Shown: positions 18,601 through 29,202 of the stretch, in pieces
Numbering within the stretch: position 1 is the stretch's first letter
Layout: the number at the start of each line of letters is the position of its first letter
Source of the DNA: Candida dubliniensis CD36
Taxonomy: Eukaryota; Ascomycota; Pichiomycetes; Serinales; Debaryomycetaceae
DNA length: 64,000 bases
Assembly: GCF_000026945.1 (NCBI RefSeq)
Contig: NC_012861.1
Location: forward strand, 930,001 to 994,000
Direction of reading: 5' to 3'
Notes under the pieces: model-generated
Database searches by the model: none
Told to the model about the DNA's origin: nothing
What the model saw: the letters and a program-made list of their open reading frames with translations, nothing else
Made by a program: the position numbers and the translations under genes

Positions 18601-21398
18601 CGGTGTTTTCCGTTGCCAGATTAGTACAACAACTTGTTGATGTTGGTAAAAAAGGTGCTTCAGATAAAATTGTCAAGAATTTATGTGCATTTTTATGTGT
18701 TGATACTTCAGAAGTGCCTGAATTTCATCATAATGTTGGTTTTAAAGACAATATTTTATCATTAAGAAAAGAAGAAGCACAAATTGATCCTACAGATGTG
18801 GCTGCACATGAACGAGCAGTACGTGAAGCCAAAGTCAAACGTAATGGTGCTTTGATGACTTTAGATCAATTGTTGCACATTTATGGATCTAAATTATTTG
18901 ATCAAGTTGCGAAATTGAAAGAAATGATGATTGAGCCATTGCGATACTTGTCCCAAACAGAAGAAGTATCTCAAGATGAATTGAAAGGTCAAAGTGTCAT
19001 AGATGCCTTGGGTATACTTCGTGCGTTATTTCCAAAAATGGATAAGGCATTGTATCCTGAAATCACTGATAACTTGGATTTGTTTTTACCTGGTTTGCAA
19101 TCAGAATATTCAGTGTTTAGGTATTCTACTGCTAAATGTTTAGCTACTATTTGTTCTGTGATTCCTGCCAAGGCATTTATCTTTATAGTAAATTCAGTTT
19201 TACCAATGTTGAAAAATGCTGGGGATGTGAAACAAAGACAAGGAGCAATTGAAACTGTTTATCACATTTCTGCCGCTATGGGTGCCGGCATCTTGCCCTA
19301 TGTGATGTTTTTGATTGTTCCAGTAATGGGGAGAATGAGTGATTCTGATCATGATGTGCGTGTTTTGGCTGCCACCACTTTTGCTTCAATTATCAAATTG
19401 GTTCCATTAGAAGCTGGGATCCCTGATCCTGAAGATATGCCACAAGAATTACTTGAAGGTAGAGATAGAGAAAGAGATTTTATTCAACAGATGATGGATC
19501 CTACTAAGATTAAACCGTTTGATTTGCCAGTTACTATTAAAGCTACTTTACGTAAATATCAACAAGAAGGGGTTAATTGGTTGGCATTCTTAAACAAGTA
19601 TCATTTACATGGTATATTGTGTGACGATATGGGATTAGGTAAAACTTTACAAACTATTTGTATTGTGTCTTCAGACCACCATATTAGAGAAGAGAAATTC
19701 AAAGAAACTAAATCAGCAGAATATCGAAAATTGCCTTCGTTGGTGATTTGTCCTCCTTCTTTGATAGGTCATTGGGAGCAAGAAATCAATCAATATGCTT
19801 CATTTATGAAAGTGCTTGTATATGCTGGGAATCCAAGTATTAGAATTCCCTTGCGAAGCCAAATACCTGATGTTGATGTTGTTGTTACTTCATATGATGT
19901 TTGCAGAAATGATGTTGATTCTTTAACAAAGCATGATTACAATTATTGTGTATTAGATGAAGGGCATATTATCAAGAATGCCAGTTCCAAATTATCGAAA
20001 TCAGTTAAACGAGTGAAAGCTGAACATAGACTAATTTTATCTGGTACCCCAATTCAAAACAATGTTTTAGAATTGTGGTCATTATTTGATTTCTTAATGC
20101 CGGGGTTTTTAGGTACTGAGAAAGTTTTCCACGAAAAATTTGCTAAACCAATTGCTGCTAGTAGAAATAGTAAAACTTCTTCTAAAGAGCAAGAAGCAGG
20201 AGCTTTGGCAATGGAATCATTACATAAACAAGTATTACCATTTATGTTACGTCGTCTTAAAGAGGATGTTTTGTCGGATTTGCCACCAAAGATCATTCAA
20301 GATTATTATTGTGAATTGAGTGATTTACAAAAGAAATTATACAAAGATTTTGCTAAAACTCAAAAGGAAAGTATTAAAACTGAAGTTCAAGGTTCTGAAA
20401 AGGAAGGTAAAACTCATGTTTTCCAAGCTTTACAATACATGAGAAAATTATGTAATCATCCTGCATTGGTGATGTCAGAACAACATCCTAAGTTTGCTGA
20501 GATTAATAAATTTTTAATTGCCAGAAACTCGGATTTAAGAAATATAGAACATTCACCAAAATTACTTTCTTTGAAGAATTTATTATTAGAATGTGGTATT
20601 GGATCTCAAGATTCAGAATATAACAACAGTCTGAAGAAGAAAAGTCTCCAACATCAACAACAACAACAACTTATTTCTGCTGACGGAGTGATTTCAGAAC
20701 ATAGAGCTTTAATTTTCTGTCAATTAAAAGATATGTTGGATATAGTTGAGAATGAATTGTTACGGAAATATTTACCATCGGTTACATTTATGAGATTGGA
20801 TGGTAGTACTGATCCAAGAGATCGACAATCAATTGTTAGGAAATTCAATGAAGATCCTTCAATTGATGTATTATTGTTGACGACAAAAGTTGGTGGATTA
20901 GGTCTTAATTTGACTGGAGCTGATACTGTTATATTTGTTGAACATGATTGGAATCCAATGAATGATTTACAAGCCATGGATCGTGCTCATAGATTGGGTC
21001 AAAAGAAGGTGGTTAATGTTTATCGATTAATTACTAAAGATACTTTAGAAGAGAAAATCATGGGATTACAAAAATTCAAAATGAATATTGCTTCTACAAT
21101 TGTCAACCAACAAAATGCCGGTTTACAATCAATGGATACAAATCAATTATTGGACTTGTTTGATGTTGATGATACTGGTAATGGTAATGGTAATGGTGGT
21201 AAAATTGAAGAACCAATTAAAGAGGAAACCGATACCAATGGTGGTGGTGGTCCTGCTAATGGAGATATTCCAGACGATATTACTGGTGGTCTTACTGGTA
21301 AAGCTGCTGGAGCTGTTGGTGAATTGGCTGATTTATGGGATGAATCACAATATGAAGAAGAGTATAATCTTGATAATTTCATTAAAACTCTTAAATAG
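15642..21398 (+). CDS. MOT1: Mot1, Swi2/Snf2-family ATPase that removes TBP from DNA
   Basis: The 1918-residue nuclear protein is the Mot1/BTAF1 ATPase, which uses ATP to strip TATA-binding protein from promoters. The N-terminal two thirds (about 1-1280) consist of HEAT repeats that embrace TBP, beginning with MSRLDRLVVLLETGSTPFIRNTAADQ. A poorly conserved, acidic and Gln-rich insertion lies at about 90-310. The Snf2 ATPase follows: DDMGLGKT near residue 1328, DEGH near 1439, LILSGTPIQNN near 1465, then the C-lobe with VGGLGLNLTGADTVIF and QAMDRAHRLGQ near 1777. The C-terminus is Gly/Asn-rich, then acidic, ending EEEYNLDNFIKTLK, a conserved Mot1 tail. Length matches yeast Mot1 (about 1870). 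There are no breaks. A few CTG codons would be Ser. Confidence 0.97.
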   Translation: MSRLDRLVVLLETGSTPFIRNTAADQLSDLAKAHPEDTINLLGRVYPYLKSKKWETRIAAARAFGGIVNNAPLWDPNSEKQIKLEKDTEQVFVKEELQTDPIVKKEFPQDEIIIKKEQDEELQKLTKNLSNLINFDSFSLQELIKCGTKLLASKLDDTDSDDYANDVTLLGRIKRHRSSIIPKEKTNPELSKENSPDPHVKEEPIVKQEHTGHQQQDIQTSASASPPPPPSGSNKPVSSARLKAMQRRRAKASAKNGANKIRSVDISQSSLSRQMMENGEGMDIDSKDSTPQFDVTSQQGGNKLVVETKTSELSPLLSQQNKVAGLIWQFQGVYELLLADLFDDQWEIRHGAALGLRELVKKHGKGAGRVMNKTQQENDTNNAATLEDLAVRICVIFVLDRFGDYVSDTVVAPVRESVAQTLAALLIHLNEDTVVKIFHCLNSMVLQKDMVPKCWEAKHGGILGVRYLVSVRTDILLANPAMFDDVVTMVLSGLKESDDDVQSVAALTLTPIASQFVTTRKNVIGTLLTVIWDCLVNLRDDLSASIGSVMDLLAKLCSHKEVIEIMQQDASENKDNSFENLVPRLFPFLRHSITNVRKAVLRTILEFLSIEDSSTKAWINAKALRLVYQNLLVEQNIDVLNLSAQVYEKLLLEMTNNNINIDVIFTKQSKSLLTLTMTPIGISRHTYSMNTTLIMRPSGEMLGPLQDDDCRGKKRKPDENTTDIPVEDLKVNIDSPIYKGDVMLVGYDKLIGMRCAASAAFGKTLSYMQSEETLLKIFEAILGYLKSSHATSVLLSAFIVEEYATALKQRGLKPNEKIVALLSETFNQVLLEPESLPHFRELVPTLKSVRTSCLQLFDVFVTAGKISPSRIPQIPVVVQGEAEAGPGAFGLDTAEKICNENFVKLKKHLSASHRLSANQALEDAKHRILVAMEESQLAFTSRANSIFAGFAAASLALAGVPKKLNPIIKSLMESVKLEETLVLQKRSVFSVARLVQQLVDVGKKGASDKIVKNLCAFLCVDTSEVPEFHHNVGFKDNILSLRKEEAQIDPTDVAAHERAVREAKVKRNGALMTLDQLLHIYGSKLFDQVAKLKEMMIEPLRYLSQTEEVSQDELKGQSVIDALGILRALFPKMDKALYPEITDNLDLFLPGLQSEYSVFRYSTAKCLATICSVIPAKAFIFIVNSVLPMLKNAGDVKQRQGAIETVYHISAAMGAGILPYVMFLIVPVMGRMSDSDHDVRVLAATTFASIIKLVPLEAGIPDPEDMPQELLEGRDRERDFIQQMMDPTKIKPFDLPVTIKATLRKYQQEGVNWLAFLNKYHLHGILCDDMGLGKTLQTICIVSSDHHIREEKFKETKSAEYRKLPSLVICPPSLIGHWEQEINQYASFMKVLVYAGNPSIRIPLRSQIPDVDVVVTSYDVCRNDVDSLTKHDYNYCVLDEGHIIKNASSKLSKSVKRVKAEHRLILSGTPIQNNVLELWSLFDFLMPGFLGTEKVFHEKFAKPIAASRNSKTSSKEQEAGALAMESLHKQVLPFMLRRLKEDVLSDLPPKIIQDYYCELSDLQKKLYKDFAKTQKESIKTEVQGSEKEGKTHVFQALQYMRKLCNHPALVMSEQHPKFAEINKFLIARNSDLRNIEHSPKLLSLKNLLLECGIGSQDSEYNNSLKKKSLQHQQQQQLISADGVISEHRALIFCQLKDMLDIVENELLRKYLPSVTFMRLDGSTDPRDRQSIVRKFNEDPSIDVLLLTTKVGGLGLNLTGADTVIFVEHDWNPMNDLQAMDRAHRLGQKKVVNVYRLITKDTLEEKIMGLQKFKMNIASTIVNQQNAGLQSMDTNQLLDLFDVDDTGNGNGNGGKIEEPIKEETDTNGGGGPANGDIPDDITGGLTGKAAGAVGELADLWDESQYEEEYNLDNFIKTLK

Positions 21399-21970
21399 AG
21401 TAGCATCAAAAGTATATTATAACTTTTGAGGTAATTTTATTTTTGTAAATAGTATTAATGAGAATAGAATATGAGTGGATGAGTATAATAATTGAAAGTT
21501 TAAGATTTGTTGTAAGATTGAAGTAATTTTGATTATAAAGTTCTTCTGGTGTGTTTCAATTGCGTGATATGGAAAAACTAAATAGAATTGAAACGTCTCA
21601 TCTATACTAATTGACTGATGCATTATTTTTTTTTTAACACTTTATGCATACCATACATAACATTTTTTTTTTTTTACACGCACATCTCAAATTTTTCATT
21701 AACGGGAAAAAAAAAAAAAAAAAAAAAAATTCCCACCTATTCTATACCTACTAATTACTGATTACTGATATTCCTTTCCTTATTTCTTTGATTACCATTT
21801 TCTAATTTATATATATATATATATATATATTTCTGCAAAAGAAGAATATTGACTATTTCCCTTCCAGATTTGAGGTTGTTTTTTTTTGTTTTTTTTTTAT
21901 AGATTTACTAGTCAATTCCCCCTCCCCTCCCCTCCCCACTTAATACCATCCAAGACCAGAGAGAAAAATA
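21399..21970. other. Intergenic region between MOT1 and RIM2
   Basis: The region contains T and A runs, a (TA)n tract near 21810-21830, and a C-rich CCCCT-repeat block (about 21916-21938) just before RIM2. The CCCCT copies match the stress-response element core recognised by Msn2/4-type factors, but the repeat may simply be a microsatellite. No gene is seen. Confidence 0.45.
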
Positions 21971-23191
21971 ATGACAGAAGAGGAAAAGAAACGTTTACAA
22001 GTATTAGAAAGAGATGCAGAAACTGCTTATCCATTTTTAGCTTCAGATGAAAAATCATCGACTTTTAAAACTGCTGAAGATCTTGAAAGTGGAATCAATC
22101 CACCAGTTTCTGTTGCCATTAAAGATAAATCACCAAAACTAAATATTGTTAGCAATGGTGGTGGTGGTGATGGTGGTGATTTTACGGAGAAACAAAAACC
22201 AAAACCTAAACCGTGGGTTCATTTTGTTGCTGGAGGTATTGGTGGTACTGTTGGTGCCGTAGTGACATGTCCATTAGACGTTGTTAAGACAAGATTACAA
22301 TCAGATGTTTATCATTCAATGTATAACAAAATACCTAAATCGGGGAATCCAATAATTCAAGTATGGCAACATTTAAGTGAAACTGGATCAGTACTAAGAG
22401 GAATGTATATTAATGAAGGAGGATCATCATTATTTAAAGGATTAGGACCAAATTTAGTTGGAGTGATACCAGCAAGATCAATAAATTTTTTCACTTATGG
22501 TGCTACTAAAGAATTTTTACTTGGGAATTTTTCACAAATAAATAACAACAATAGTTCTGGTTCTAACCTGAAACAAGAAGAAACTTGGATACATTTAGTA
22601 TCAGGGATAAATGCTGGATTTGTAACATCAACGGCAACAAATCCAATTTGGTTAATTAAAACAAGATTACAATTGGATAAATCCAAGGGGAAAAATTATA
22701 AAAATTCTTGGGATTGTTTTAAGCATATAATTAAACATGAAGGATTTACTAGTTTATATAGAGGATTAAGTGCTTCTTATTTAGGTGGGATTGAATCTAC
22801 TATTCAATGGGTATTATATGAACAAATGAGAATGTTTATTAATAAACGATCATTACAAATACATGGGAATGATCCATCTAATAAATCAACTAAAGATCAT
22901 ATATTAGAATGGTCAGCAAGATCTGGTGCTGCTGGTTTAGCCAAATTTATGGCATCTTTAATCACTTATCCTCATGAAGTGGTGAGAACAAGATTAAGAC
23001 AAGCACCATTGGAATCCACTGGTAAACCAAAATATACTGGATTAATTCAATGTTTTAAATTGGTAATTAAAGAAGAAGGGTTTGGTAGTATGTATGGTGG
23101 TTTAACTCCTCATTTATTAAGAACTGTACCTAATTCTATAATTATGTTTGGAACTTGGGAATTGGTGGTAAGATTGTTATCTGAATGGTAA
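21971..23191 (+). CDS. RIM2: Mitochondrial pyrimidine nucleotide carrier
   Basis: The 406-residue protein is a mitochondrial carrier with three repeats, each with a PX[DE]XX[KR]-type signature: CPLDVVKTRLQ (100-110), NPIWLIKTRLQLD (224-236) and YPHEVVRTRLRQA (333-345). The Trp in the second signature and the long insert after the first (about 112-148) are typical of Rim2-type carriers, which exchange pyrimidine nucleoside triphosphates across the inner membrane and support mtDNA maintenance. The first 80 residues are a hydrophilic extension with a Gly-rich stretch. S. cerevisiae Rim2 is about 377 residues. The nearest alternatives are the NAD carriers Ndt1/Yia6, which have shorter loops. Confidence 0.88.
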   Translation: MTEEEKKRLQVLERDAETAYPFLASDEKSSTFKTAEDLESGINPPVSVAIKDKSPKLNIVSNGGGGDGGDFTEKQKPKPKPWVHFVAGGIGGTVGAVVTCPLDVVKTRLQSDVYHSMYNKIPKSGNPIIQVWQHLSETGSVLRGMYINEGGSSLFKGLGPNLVGVIPARSINFFTYGATKEFLLGNFSQINNNNSSGSNLKQEETWIHLVSGINAGFVTSTATNPIWLIKTRLQLDKSKGKNYKNSWDCFKHIIKHEGFTSLYRGLSASYLGGIESTIQWVLYEQMRMFINKRSLQIHGNDPSNKSTKDHILEWSARSGAAGLAKFMASLITYPHEVVRTRLRQAPLESTGKPKYTGLIQCFKLVIKEEGFGSMYGGLTPHLLRTVPNSIIMFGTWELVVRLLSEW

Positions 23192-23447
23192 ATGTGAGGA
23201 AAGTGAAGTGAAGTGAAGGGAAGTGAAGTGAAGTGAAGAATTTAACTTGTATATATTTTATAACGAAATGGAAAGAAGAGTTTCGTTACAACTGTGTTTT
23301 CTTTTTTTTTTTTTCTTTTTTTGCTTTCTGTTTAATTGATGATTGGTGATTTATTTTTACTTGTACTTGTAATTGTAATAGTATTATGTTGGTGCTTTTT
23401 GTAGATAGAATTTATATAGATTTAAATCAATTTTGTTAAGGTATTTT
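23192..23447. repeat. Spacer with (AAGTG)n microsatellite between convergent genes
   Basis: Tandem AAGTG copies with one imperfect unit lie at about 23202-23240, directly after RIM2. The spacer separates the stops of RIM2 and the WBP11-like gene and probably holds both 3' ends. Confidence 0.6.
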
Positions 23448-24149
23448 TCAACTATATTTATGTCTTTTTAAATTTGGTCCGTCTTCCTCTTCATCGTCGT
23501 CTTCATGGGGTGAATCATTTTCTTCTGAACTATTACCAATATCAATATTGTTTGATTCAAGGGGTATTTCATTGTTATTTGATTCCAGATTGGGATTATT
23601 TTTCTTTGATGTATTTTGAATCAATTTATAAAACCGTGGTGGATTACCAGGAGGACATTTTATTTGTGATTCTTTAATAATTGGATCTGGTGAATAGTTT
23701 ATTCGTTTACCTTTTAATGGTATTGTCAAATTTTCAATAGGATGTTTCAAATTATATGGGAGGTTTCCTACTTGTGGAACTTTACCTAATGGATTCAATT
23801 CAGGATTAAAATAAATGGATTTTTGTCCCCATAATTTACGTTGTTGTTTTAGTTTTTGTTGTTGTTTTCTTTGTTGATTTTCTAAAAATGGTTTTAATTT
23901 GGAAGAATGTAAATTATGATTTATTATAAAATCCCAATCTTCATTTAATTTATTTAAATATGAAATATCTTTTTCTGATTTATTGGAGGTTTGTTTAAGT
24001 CGTTCAATTTTATAATATAAATGAATTGGATCTATGGTTTTCAATTTTTCAAGTTTATGATTATCTCGTTGACGTTGTTGAATTTTTGATATTTGTTTCT
24101 TTTCATTTTTTTTGAATTCATCTGCTAAACTCCAATTTCCTCGTATCAT
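23448..24149 (-). CDS. WBP11-like (putative splicing factor) protein
   Basis: The 233-residue protein is very basic at its N-terminus and acidic at its C-terminus. Its start (NWSLADEFKKNEKKQISKIQQRQRDNHKLEKLKTIDPIHLYYKIERLK) follows the N-terminal domain of WBP11/Npw38-binding proteins, which are spliceosome-associated. A later segment CPPGNPPRFYKLIQ (about residues 165-178) resembles the Pro-rich region of that family, and the tail is DEEEEDGPNLKRHKYS with a possible nuclear signal. I infer a nuclear RNA-processing role. Similarity is short, so other coiled-coil proteins cannot be excluded. It is divergent from MED8, with 254 bp between the two starts. Confidence 0.55.
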   Translation of the reverse strand: MIRGNWSLADEFKKNEKKQISKIQQRQRDNHKLEKLKTIDPIHLYYKIERLKQTSNKSEKDISYLNKLNEDWDFIINHNLHSSKLKPFLENQQRKQQQKLKQQRKLWGQKSIYFNPELNPLGKVPQVGNLPYNLKHPIENLTIPLKGKRINYSPDPIIKESQIKCPPGNPPRFYKLIQNTSKKNNPNLESNNNEIPLESNNIDIGNSSEENDSPHEDDDEEEDGPNLKRHKYS

Positions 24150-24220
24150 CTTGGACTAGAAGGGGTGGTGAAACTGAAACTGAGATGGAATTTAAAGATT
24201 TGATTTTGTTGATAATTTTT

Positions 24221-24257
<37 letters not shown>

Positions 24258-24403
24258 GACCTGAAAAACAAACACATCTTAGTATAGAAATACTATATAT
24301 CATCAACTTTAATAAAACACTAAACCTACTTTCTTTCCTACAGACATTCGTCGTTTCATTTCATTTCATTTCATTTTGTATTAAAAAGCAACTTGCACCA
24401 AAC
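24150..24403. promoter_or_regulatory. Shared divergent promoter of the WBP11-like gene and MED8
   Basis: These 254 bp carry a (TA)n plus T tract (24222-24257) and (CATTT)n copies near 24354-24375 just before MED8. Both genes must be driven from here. No specific factor site is obvious. Confidence 0.5.
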
Positions 24404-25135
24404 ATGAGTCAAACACCATTCAACCCTAATTCACCATCAGTTCCAACCTCATTACCTCCTCTGACAGATTTTAGTCAAATCCCTTATGATGTATTAGAAT
24501 CAATTAGAAATCGATTAAATCAAATTCGTCAATCACTAACCAAATTAGCTGATCAAATAAATAATCATAATCGTCATCCACAAAAGATCAAATTACCTTC
24601 ATATCTGTATTTTCAAAATCAATTTCAAGTATTAATTACTCAATTAATGTCAATAACTAATCAATTATATAATAATGAAGATCTTTTACGTAATACCAAT
24701 GTTTATCCAACTCCAATTTTCCCTACTTCTGCTCATGAAAATATGTTAACCACATTATTAAGGAAAAAAGTTGCCCCTGAAGTTGATGAATGGATAAATG
24801 GTGCTAAATTAATTATGGAAAATGAAAGTAAAAATAAAAGTAAAAATAAAAATAAAAATAAATTTGATCAACAAGTAGATTTATTAAAAATGGATCAATG
24901 GGTTCAATTATGTCTTGCCAAAATTCAAGAATTACGTGATGAATTCCAATTTTATGGGTTTCATACAGTAGAAGAATTGGATCATATGGAAACTCCACAG
25001 GGGAAACAAGAAATTAAAGAGAAAAAGGATAAAGAATTTGAACGAGAACAAATTGAATTGAAAATAACTGCTGGAGGTCAAAAAGGGTTACATCCAAATC
25101 AAGTATTGAAATTCATGTGTCAAGGTCAGATATGA
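24404..25135 (+). CDS. MED8: Mediator complex head subunit Med8
   Basis: The 243-residue protein is Mediator subunit 8, which in the head module bridges Med18/Med20 to the rest and contacts RNA polymerase II and TBP. The N-terminal helices are typical: [26 protein letters not shown] (about 27-52) and [25 protein letters not shown] (about 65-89). They are followed by the diagnostic [33 protein letters not shown] (about 100-132). A Lys/Asn/Ser repeat (near 145-155) is a local insertion. Length matches yeast Med8 (about 223). One CTG codon in PPLTDF would be Ser. Confidence 0.93.
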   Translation: MSQTPFNPNSPSVPTSLPPLTDFSQIPYDVLESIRNRLNQIRQSLTKLADQINNHNRHPQKIKLPSYLYFQNQFQVLITQLMSITNQLYNNEDLLRNTNVYPTPIFPTSAHENMLTTLLRKKVAPEVDEWINGAKLIMENESKNKSKNKNKNKFDQQVDLLKMDQWVQLCLAKIQELRDEFQFYGFHTVEELDHMETPQGKQEIKEKKDKEFEREQIELKITAGGQKGLHPNQVLKFMCQGQI

Positions 25136-25392
25136 AGAAAGTAGGAAGATGGTGGTTGTGGTGGTGGTGGTGGAGGTGGTGATTTGTATTATTCTAAAGA
25201 GGTGACATATTTATTTGTTATTCATTCGTTCTTTCTAATCTATAAGTATTGCTATAAGGAGGAAATTCAACATATGAATATGTGTGTGTATATATGTTAT
25301 ACTTGAATCTAATAAATAAAATTACAAAGACAACTTCACTCCTCAAAAACCTCTGGCCTTTATCTTTTCTATTAAAAATAGGAAGGGACATT
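25136..25392. other. Spacer between convergent MED8 and GDT1
   Basis: The spacer begins with a (GTG)n-rich stretch (about 25150-25180). It holds the 3' ends of two convergent genes. I see nothing else. Confidence 0.4.
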
Positions 25393-25725
25393 TTAACTTT
25401 CAATGCCATAATAAGCATCATAGAAATACAACATAGCAAAAATAAAAAATGCAATGGCTCCACCAATGGTAACATTTCTCATGGAAATTTTTTTAGCCAA
25501 ATATTTACCACCAATACAAGCAGCAGCAGTACAAAGTCCATGACCAATAATGGCACCAAGGATAACAAACCAATATTCTGAACCGGCTGCCATGGCAATA
25601 GTAGCAATTTGTGATCTATCACCCCATTCTCCTAAAAATGTCATGACAAATACTTGAATCCAAACTGGTGTAAACACAAATGTTGCTAAATTTTGAATCT
25701 GATTACCAATTTCAACATAAACTGG

Positions 25726-25759
<34 letters not shown>

Positions 25760-26460
25760 GATGATGTGATTGCTCCACCAGTAGTAACACCACCTTCAAT
25801 ATCATTCATTTGAGTATTTAATTTACTCATGGCAATTTCTTCTTCTACTTCTGCCATTTCTTCATCAACACCCACATCTTTACTCATGGCTAATCCTTCT
25901 CTTAATAATTTAACTCCAAATATAATAAATAATATTGATGCTAAAAATTGTGTCAATCTTTGTGAAATTAATGTAGGTAATGCATGACCAACAACTCCTG
26001 ATAATACTGTCATTACTACTAACGATGAAAATGCTGCTGAAAACACAACAATTCTTGAATTTCTCATAGCCATTAATGCAGCAATTAAAAATGTTTTATC
26101 ACCAATTTCAGAAACAATAATCATGGAAATTGACATGATAAATGCATTATATGATGTATCAGGAAGTTCTTGATTTTCATTAGATGATGATGACGAGGAT
26201 GAGGATGAGGATGATGATGAGGCTTCATGACCAAGTTTGCCGCCGTTTTTATATGGATCTAATGGTTGTTTGGAATGTTTTGGTGTTGGATGATTATCTT
26301 CATCTTCTAGTGGTTGTACACCTAATTTATGAGTTGATTTATCAACGGTTGGCAGTAATGAATCATGAGTATCTTCTATTGAACCATCAATGTTTTCAAT
26401 GATGGCTAGACAACTAGTAGATAATAAGGTTAAGGTGAATAAGAATTTAGACACCTTCAT
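25393..26460 (-). CDS. GDT1: Gdt1-family Golgi/vacuole Ca2+/Mn2+ transporter (TMEM165 family)
   Basis: The 355-residue membrane protein has the two E-x-G-D-[KR]-[ST] motifs that define the UPF0016 family: EIGDKT near residue 119 and EWGDRS near 277. Each sits in a block of three hydrophobic helices. A signal peptide (about 1-19, ending SCLA) precedes an acidic region and a Ser run of about 14 residues. The central loop contains an acidic VEEEIAMSKLN stretch and an Asn run of about ten. From family knowledge Gdt1 exchanges Ca2+ or Mn2+ for protons in the early Golgi and supports glycosylation. It is longer than yeast Gdt1 (280 residues) because of the homopolymer inserts. The ATG at 26458-26460 begins directly with the signal peptide. 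Confidence 0.93.
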
Positions 26461-27252
26461 TGTTGAGACAGAAAGAGAAAAAGGGGACTGGTCTTTAAAT
26501 TATTGATTTTCTAGAAGAAGAAGAAGTAGAAAAAGAAGAAGGAAGGAAGGATGTAGTGATTATTATGAAGAGGGTCTATATGTAATGAGAATGATTTGAT
26601 TGATTTTTTTTTTTTTCTTTGCTGTCTGTTTTGTTTGTTTGTTTGTTTGAAACAAAAAAATTTTTTTTTGGCTTGTCGGAGTTGTTGGTGCGAAAAAAAA
26701 AAAAACATAAATGTCAAAATATTATAGTGTTAAAACAATAATATCATTTCAAGGGTAAAACCGACTAACACTACAATAATAAGAAAAATGATCATTTATC
26801 AAGCTCATCTATTAACTACAAATTCTTGTAAGCAATGGTTTAAATCAATGTGATTATAAACCACCGTTTGAACTTAATATCCCTATCTTAAATTACACAA
26901 ACATCAAGAACTCAAGAACGAATAACCTGAAAAAAAAGGTGATGGCATATTATTCTTTTAATGGCTTAGTAATAGTCTAATACAGAAAAAGAATAAATAA
27001 CACCAGAAGTGAACAATTTATGATCTAGATTTCGTGTTATACTATATAAGCTTAAGATAGGGTAATCTAATTGCAAAGAGTAAAAGCCAACAATTATTCA
27101 TTATCTTTTAAACTATTTTTTTTTTTCGTGCCGTTTAAAAAAAAGTCGGTTCAAGTTATACCCGAAATAACCATTGTCTTCAATTACATGCAAAGCTTTA
27201 CAAATCAAATAATAAACTTTATACTAGTATACATACATATTTTTAAATCAAA

Positions 27253-27290
<38 letters not shown>

Positions 27291-27393
27291 CGCCAATAAT
27301 AAATTGTTTAAGATGGTTTCGAGGCAGATCATTATAATAAACTTCTAAAGATCAACCCCCTAACAAAACATCAAAGTGAACAAAAAAAAAAAA

Positions 27394-27430
<37 letters not shown>

Positions 27431-27477
27431 TGCAAAATGAATAATTAAGGGTGATAGTTGTTTCTCATAATTATCGT
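26461..27477. other. Intergenic region between GDT1 and NDH51
   Basis: The region upstream of GDT1 and downstream of NDH51 contains (GAA)n near 26515-26540, (GTTT)n near 26630-26650, a (TA)n tract (about 27253-27288) and (AAT)n near 27396-27427. The 88-codon frame at 27071-27337 depends on the TA repeat and is not supported. Confidence 0.5.
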
Positions 27478-28953
27478 CTAATGATGACCAGATGGTAATG
27501 GATTGTCAATAACAACACCATTCTTTACTTTACCACCATCTACCCATCCACCATATTCAAGTTGTTCACCATTGTGTTTTTGTTGGAATTCTTTAATTCT
27601 ATCCACCATAACTGGTCTAAATGATTTGATTAAACCTTGAACTGGCCAAGCTGCAGCATCACCCAAAGCACAAATAGTGTGACCTTCAATTTCTTTAGTC
27701 AATTCAAAAATCATATCGATTTCCTTTTCAGTGGCTTGACCAGTATAAAATCTATCCATCATTCTTTGTAACCAAGTGGTACCTTCACGACATGGAGTAC
27801 ATTGACCACAAGATTCATGTTTATAGAAATGAGAAAATCTTTGAATTGCCCTTATAATATCGGTTTGTTTATTCATAACAATAACAGCAGCAGTACCTAA
27901 TCCGGATCCAACATCTCTTAAGGCATCATAATCCATTAAAACATTATCACATGTTTCTTTAGGCATAATAGGTACCGAAGATCCACCAGGAATAACCCCT
28001 AATAAATTATCCCAACCTCCAACAATACCACCACAATGTTTTTCTAATAATTCTTTCAATGGGATTGACATTTCTTCTTCAACAGTACATGGTTCATTGA
28101 CATGACCAGAAATACAAAACAATTTAGTTCCGGAATTTCTTTCACGACCAAATGAAGCAAACCAATCACCACCTCTTCTCAAAATAGTTGGAGCAACTGA
28201 TACACTTTCAACATTGGCAACAGTAGTTGGTCTACCAAATAAACCAACACCAGCTGGGAAAGGTGGTTTCAATCTTGGTTTACCGGCTTTACCTTCGATA
28301 GATTCAATTAAAGCAGTTTCTTCACCACAAATATAGGCACCCATACCACGATGGATATAAACATCAAAATCATAACCTGATCCACATGCATTTTTACCAA
28401 TCAATCCTGCTTTATAAGCTTCATTAATGGCATTTTGTAAAACAACTGTTTCATTATAAAATTCACCTCTAATATAAATATAAGCAGCAGTGGCATTCAT
28501 AGCTCTACCAGCCAATAAACAACCTTCAACCAATTTATGAGGATCTTTTCTAATGATTTCTCTATCTTTACAAGTACCAGGTTCTCCTTCATCAGCATTA
28601 ACAACTAAATATCTTGGTCCAACATTTTTTTCCCAACCAGGTGGATTCATAAATGACCATTTTAATCCTGAAGGGAAACCAGCACCTCCACGACCTCTTA
28701 ATCCGGATTTTTTCATCTCATCAATAATCCATTTATCTCCTTTTAATATGATTTCTTTGGTTTTATACCAATCACCCATTTTTTGAGCTGATTTTAAATC
28801 ATGACCATAAGTTCCATAAACATTTTGAAATATACGATCTTGATCTTTTAATCCACCATGTACTCTATTAGGATTGGCAGCTGGGTCAGCAGCAGCAGTG
28901 GCTAATCCACGTAGTAATGTGCGTGGTGGTTTTATTTTAAAATTGCTAAGCAT
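27478..28953 (-). CDS. NDH51: Mitochondrial complex I 51-kDa subunit (NADH- and FMN-binding)
   Basis: The 491-residue protein is the NADH-oxidising flavoprotein subunit of respiratory complex I (NDUFV1/NuoF). An Arg-rich, acid-free N-terminus ([20 protein letters not shown]) is a mitochondrial targeting sequence. The FMN/NADH site [16 protein letters not shown] is at 84-99, [15 protein letters not shown] follows near 119, and [17 protein letters not shown] near 205. The cluster N3 motif [11 protein letters not shown] lies near 381-391, with the fourth Cys in [12 protein letters not shown]. All iron-sulfur ligands are present. S. cerevisiae lacks complex I, so this gene marks a yeast with a full respiratory chain. 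Candida NDH51 is reported to be needed for filamentation, from memory. A group of ATTGG boxes lies upstream. Confidence 0.97.
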   Translation of the reverse strand: MLSNFKIKPPRTLLRGLATAAADPAANPNRVHGGLKDQDRIFQNVYGTYGHDLKSAQKMGDWYKTKEIILKGDKWIIDEMKKSGLRGRGGAGFPSGLKWSFMNPPGWEKNVGPRYLVVNADEGEPGTCKDREIIRKDPHKLVEGCLLAGRAMNATAAYIYIRGEFYNETVVLQNAINEAYKAGLIGKNACGSGYDFDVYIHRGMGAYICGEETALIESIEGKAGKPRLKPPFPAGVGLFGRPTTVANVESVSVAPTILRRGGDWFASFGRERNSGTKLFCISGHVNEPCTVEEEMSIPLKELLEKHCGGIVGGWDNLLGVIPGGSSVPIMPKETCDNVLMDYDALRDVGSGLGTAAVIVMNKQTDIIRAIQRFSHFYKHESCGQCTPCREGTTWLQRMMDRFYTGQATEKEIDMIFELTKEIEGHTICALGDAAAWPVQGLIKSFRPVMVDRIKEFQQKHNGEQLEYGGWVDGGKVKNGVVIDNPLPSGHH

Positions 28954-29202
28954 GGTTTGTTTGTTGTTGTTAAGTGTTGTTGTTGTTAAGTGTTAAGTGT
29001 TGGGTGTTTGACAATTGTAATCTATGAATATGTGTGTGATGTTGTAGAATATATTAAAGTGTTAAATGGGGAGGGGGATAGGGAAGGAAGTTGAATTAAA
29101 GTTTACTATTAAACAATGATAAGATGATGATAATGATAATGATGATAATGATGAGGACGATGATGGGAAATGTTGTCTATTTTTTCTTTTTTTTTTTTTT
29201 TG

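Noticed and set aside
27071..27337. 88-codon frame between GDT1 and NDH51
   Set aside because: It is built on a (TA)n repeat and poly-T and has no conserved content.
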